Assembly (NCBI GenBank): GCA_002455755.1
Contig: DKLL01000092.1
Location: 5,015-13,238, forward strand
Reading direction: 5' to 3'
Origin: Acinetobacter sp. UBA6641
GTDB taxonomy: Bacteria; Pseudomonadota; Gammaproteobacteria; Pseudomonadales; Moraxellaceae
Length of the DNA: 8,224 bases
Shown here: positions 6,353 to 8,224 of the stretch, piece after piece
Layout: the number at the start of each line of letters is the position of its first letter
Numbering within the stretch: the first letter of the stretch is position 1
Program-made: the position numbers and the translations under genes
The notes under the pieces: generated by a model
What the model was told of the DNA's origin: nothing
Database searches by the model: none
Seen by the model: only the letters and a program-made list of their open reading frames with translations

Positions 6353-6891
6353 TAGAAACGACTATTCGGTTGGGTTAAGAATTCGAGCTCTTCTGCAGTT
6401 GAGCTACGCGCCAGGATATGATTGCGGTACGGATAGCGCCCGAAACGGTCAATAATGGCTTTATGCATTTTTTCATAATCCAGATTCATGGGATTATTTA
6501 AGCGTTGAAATAATTTTAACGCGAATTCGTGGATCAGTTTCGATTCACTGTGCATAAAGGGCATGTATAAAAACGACCGTTGTTCTGGACTTAATTGTTT
6601 ATCCAGATCCAGACTAATGGCTTCCTGGGCCAGTGCCAAGGCCAAGGCATCCTGGGCAAAAGCTTGGGCTTGATCCCGAAACAGATTACGCGAGAATTGA
6701 TCCAGAACAATGATTTCTGCCAAGCGGCCTTCAGCAGTTTTACGCCACGACCACAGTTCGGCCTGTACCGCTTTTTGGTGAATGTCATGAAACTTTTGCT
6801 TAATGAGTGCATCAAAATCATCACTTTTTGCAAACCATAAGGGCTGGGTTTCCGGGCTAAACCAAAAGTCCAAAATATCTGGATAATTCAT
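6352..6891 (-). CDS. DUF924 family protein
   Basis: DUF924 proteins are soluble, helical, TPR-like bacterial proteins whose function is unknown to me. The 179-aa length is typical. Family landmarks are the N-terminal ILDFWFSPETQPLWFAKSDDFD (6-27), LAEIIVLDQFSRNLFRDQAQ (57-76), RSFLYMPFMHSESK (105-118) and, near the C-terminus, IIDRFGRYPYRNHILARSST (146-165). No signal peptide or membrane segment is seen, so it is cytoplasmic. The ATG at 6891 gives the correct N-terminus; a possible AAGGA (6908-6904) lies 12 nt upstream, farther than ideal. It is the first gene of the minus-strand unit and starts divergently from gshA. No link between its role and the downstream envelope genes can be read from the sequence. 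Confidence 0.92.
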   Translation of the reverse strand: MNYPDILDFWFSPETQPLWFAKSDDFDALIKQKFHDIHQKAVQAELWSWRKTAEGRLAEIIVLDQFSRNLFRDQAQAFAQDALALALAQEAISLDLDKQLSPEQRSFLYMPFMHSESKLIHEFALKLFQRLNNPMNLDYEKMHKAIIDRFGRYPYRNHILARSSTAEELEFLTQPNSRF

Positions 6892-7103
6892 AATATTTAC
6901 AATTCCTTAGCACTTATTATTCAATACAAACACAAAATTCAGATGTCTTATACAGTAACTTTGTGATAAAAATTTGCCAGAAAATAAATGGTCATTTTGC
7001 TTGAAAACTAGACACGGTGTGATTTGACCGCACCAATTCACGTTATACTGATATAAACTGATGATTTTATTTTAGTAGTTATCTTCCGCTAAGCGAGATT
7101 GTA
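6892..7103. promoter_or_regulatory. Divergent promoter region between the DUF924 operon and gshA
   Basis: This 212-bp AT-rich spacer must hold promoters for both directions. On the plus strand TATACT (7044-7049) is a good -10 for gshA; TTGACC (7024-7029) resembles a -35 but leaves only a 14-bp spacer, and TATAAA (7052-7057) is an alternative -10 with too long a spacer. On the minus strand TATAAG (6952-6947) is a candidate -10 without a clear -35. Exact start sites cannot be fixed from sequence. Confidence 0.4.
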
Positions 7104-8224
7104 ATGAGTCAACCCGAATCGACCCCTCAAGTTATGGTACCAGCTTGGGTGGATTCTTCGCTGTTTAAAGGCATGCTGCGAGGTATTGAACGAGAAAGCC
7201 TGCGCATGCAAAGCAATGGTTTTTTATCGCAAGCAGCGCATCCAAAAGCATTGGGGTCGGCATTAACACATCCGCATATTACCACTGACTATTCCGAAGC
7301 CTTGATGGAGTTTATTACCCCTCCACAAGACAGCATTAAAAAAGCACTTGATTATTTAACCGATATTCATGCCGTTGCGCATCGCCATTTAGAACATGGG
7401 GAAAAACTCTGGCCCTTGTCGATGCCGTGTATGCTGGATGATAACGAAGAAAACATTCGTCTAGCCCAATATGGCAGTTCCAATATTGGACGCTTCAAGA
7501 CTTTGTATCGTCGTGGTTTAGGGGTGCGTTATGGCCGCCGTATGCAAACCATTTCCGGGGTGCATTATAATTTATCTTTTCCTGATCAAGTATTTGAAGC
7601 GCTGCAACAGCATGAAAGCGATGAAGCGCTCAAAAGCCTGAGTTTGCAGGATTATCGCAGTCACCGTTATTTTGGCCTCATCCGTAACTTTATCCGTTTA
7701 ACCCCTTTGGTGATGTTTTTGGTAGGCGCCAGTCCTTCTGTTTGCCAGTGCTTTATGACCGGACGTGAGCATCATCTGTTACCTTTATTAAAAGGCACTC
7801 TGTTTCTGCCTTATGCAACAGCACTGCGGATGGGCAATTTCGGCTACCAGAATTCTGCACAGAAGCAATTGGGCATTCACTACAATAACCTGTCGGGTTA
7901 TCTGGAGGGGTTGCAAAAAGCGGTGAAAACACCTTATGCGCCTTTTAGCCGTTTGGGACTTAATGATGAACATGGTGAGCCGATTCAAATTAATGACCAT
8001 GTACTGCAAATTGAAAACGAGTATTACAGTCTCGTTCGGCCGAAACAGGTGCCACAAGCCGGAGAAACCCCATCCCAGGCGCTGCAAAATCGTGGCGTCG
8101 GTTATGTTGAACTGCGCGCAGTCGATGTCAATCCATACAGTCCGATCGGCGTGGATGAGAATACGGCAGCATTTCTGGAAGTGTTGGCACTGCATTGCCT
8201 GGTACAAGAGAGTCCCGATTTGCT
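7104..8224 (+). CDS. gshA: Glutamate-cysteine ligase (3' end outside window)
   Basis: GshA joins the gamma-carboxyl of glutamate to cysteine using ATP, the first and rate-limiting step of glutathione synthesis, in the cytoplasm. The frame is open from ATG 7104 to the window edge: 373 codons, about 70 percent of the roughly 520-residue E. coli-type enzyme. Landmarks are RGIERESLRM (26-35), TTDYSEALMEFITPP (60-74), YGSSNIGRFKTLYRRGL (123-139), ISGVHYNLSFP (150-160), RLTPLVMFLVGASP (198-211), LRMGNFGYQN (241-250), IENEYYSLVRPK (303-314) and YVELRAVDVNPYSPIGV (334-350). These match the proteobacterial GshA class, whose acidic residues in the early motifs bind magnesium and ATP. I see no frameshift or stop in the part present. 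The ribosome site is weak (GCGAG at 7093-7097, 6 nt before the ATG). It is transcribed away from the DUF924 operon. Confidence 0.95.
   Translation, partial: MSQPESTPQVMVPAWVDSSLFKGMLRGIERESLRMQSNGFLSQAAHPKALGSALTHPHITTDYSEALMEFITPPQDSIKKALDYLTDIHAVAHRHLEHGEKLWPLSMPCMLDDNEENIRLAQYGSSNIGRFKTLYRRGLGVRYGRRMQTISGVHYNLSFPDQVFEALQQHESDEALKSLSLQDYRSHRYFGLIRNFIRLTPLVMFLVGASPSVCQCFMTGREHHLLPLLKGTLFLPYATALRMGNFGYQNSAQKQLGIHYNNLSGYLEGLQKAVKTPYAPFSRLGLNDEHGEPIQINDHVLQIENEYYSLVRPKQVPQAGETPSQALQNRGVGYVELRAVDVNPYSPIGVDENTAAFLEVLALHCLVQESPDL

Noticed and set aside
7024..7049. TTGACC ... TATACT as a full sigma-70 promoter for gshA
   Set aside because: The spacer is only 14 bp, too short for a normal promoter; kept only as part of a tentative region.
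7788..8207. A 139-codon minus-strand open frame
   Set aside because: It lies entirely antisense to gshA, which has full family motifs, and its translation resembles no family I know.

Overview
This window looks like ordinary core chromosome from a gammaproteobacterium, most likely Acinetobacter or a close relative. The reasons are the psd, argS and gshA protein sequences as I remember the family, moderately AT-rich codon use, an argS gene followed by an FtsN-like SPOR gene, and CT-rich palindromic intergenic repeats of a kind common in that genus. I see no transposase, integrase, tRNA, CRISPR array, toxin-antitoxin pair or defence gene. I found no convincing new system; the unusual points are small regulatory structures and genes of unknown function.

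Left part (1-1619): a plus-strand pair. The C-terminal half of a two-domain rhodanese-type sulfurtransferase enters from the left edge and overlaps the TTG start of psd (phosphatidylserine decarboxylase). After psd comes a 294-bp gap with nested palindromes and a strong bidirectional terminator. The terminator serves psd and the convergent minus-strand genes.

Middle (1620-4408): on the minus strand, argS (arginyl-tRNA synthetase) is followed 163 bp downstream by a bitopic SPOR-domain protein resembling FtsN. The gap between them holds two hairpins that may terminate or attenuate the argS transcript. argS has a probable extended -10 promoter in the 223-bp gap upstream of it.

Right part (4409-6891): three closely spaced minus-strand genes, in transcription order a DUF924 protein, a small lipoprotein with an aromatic-rich segment, and a DUF445 membrane protein. 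They are separated by 50 and 30 bp and are probably one operon. A 12-bp imperfect hairpin lies between DUF924 and the lipoprotein, and its loop is complementary to the lipoprotein's Shine-Dalgarno site.

Right edge (7104-8224): gshA (glutamate-cysteine ligase) starts on the plus strand, divergently from the DUF924 operon, and is cut by the window end after 373 codons. The functions are housekeeping: phosphatidylethanolamine synthesis, tRNA charging, cell division, glutathione synthesis and envelope proteins.
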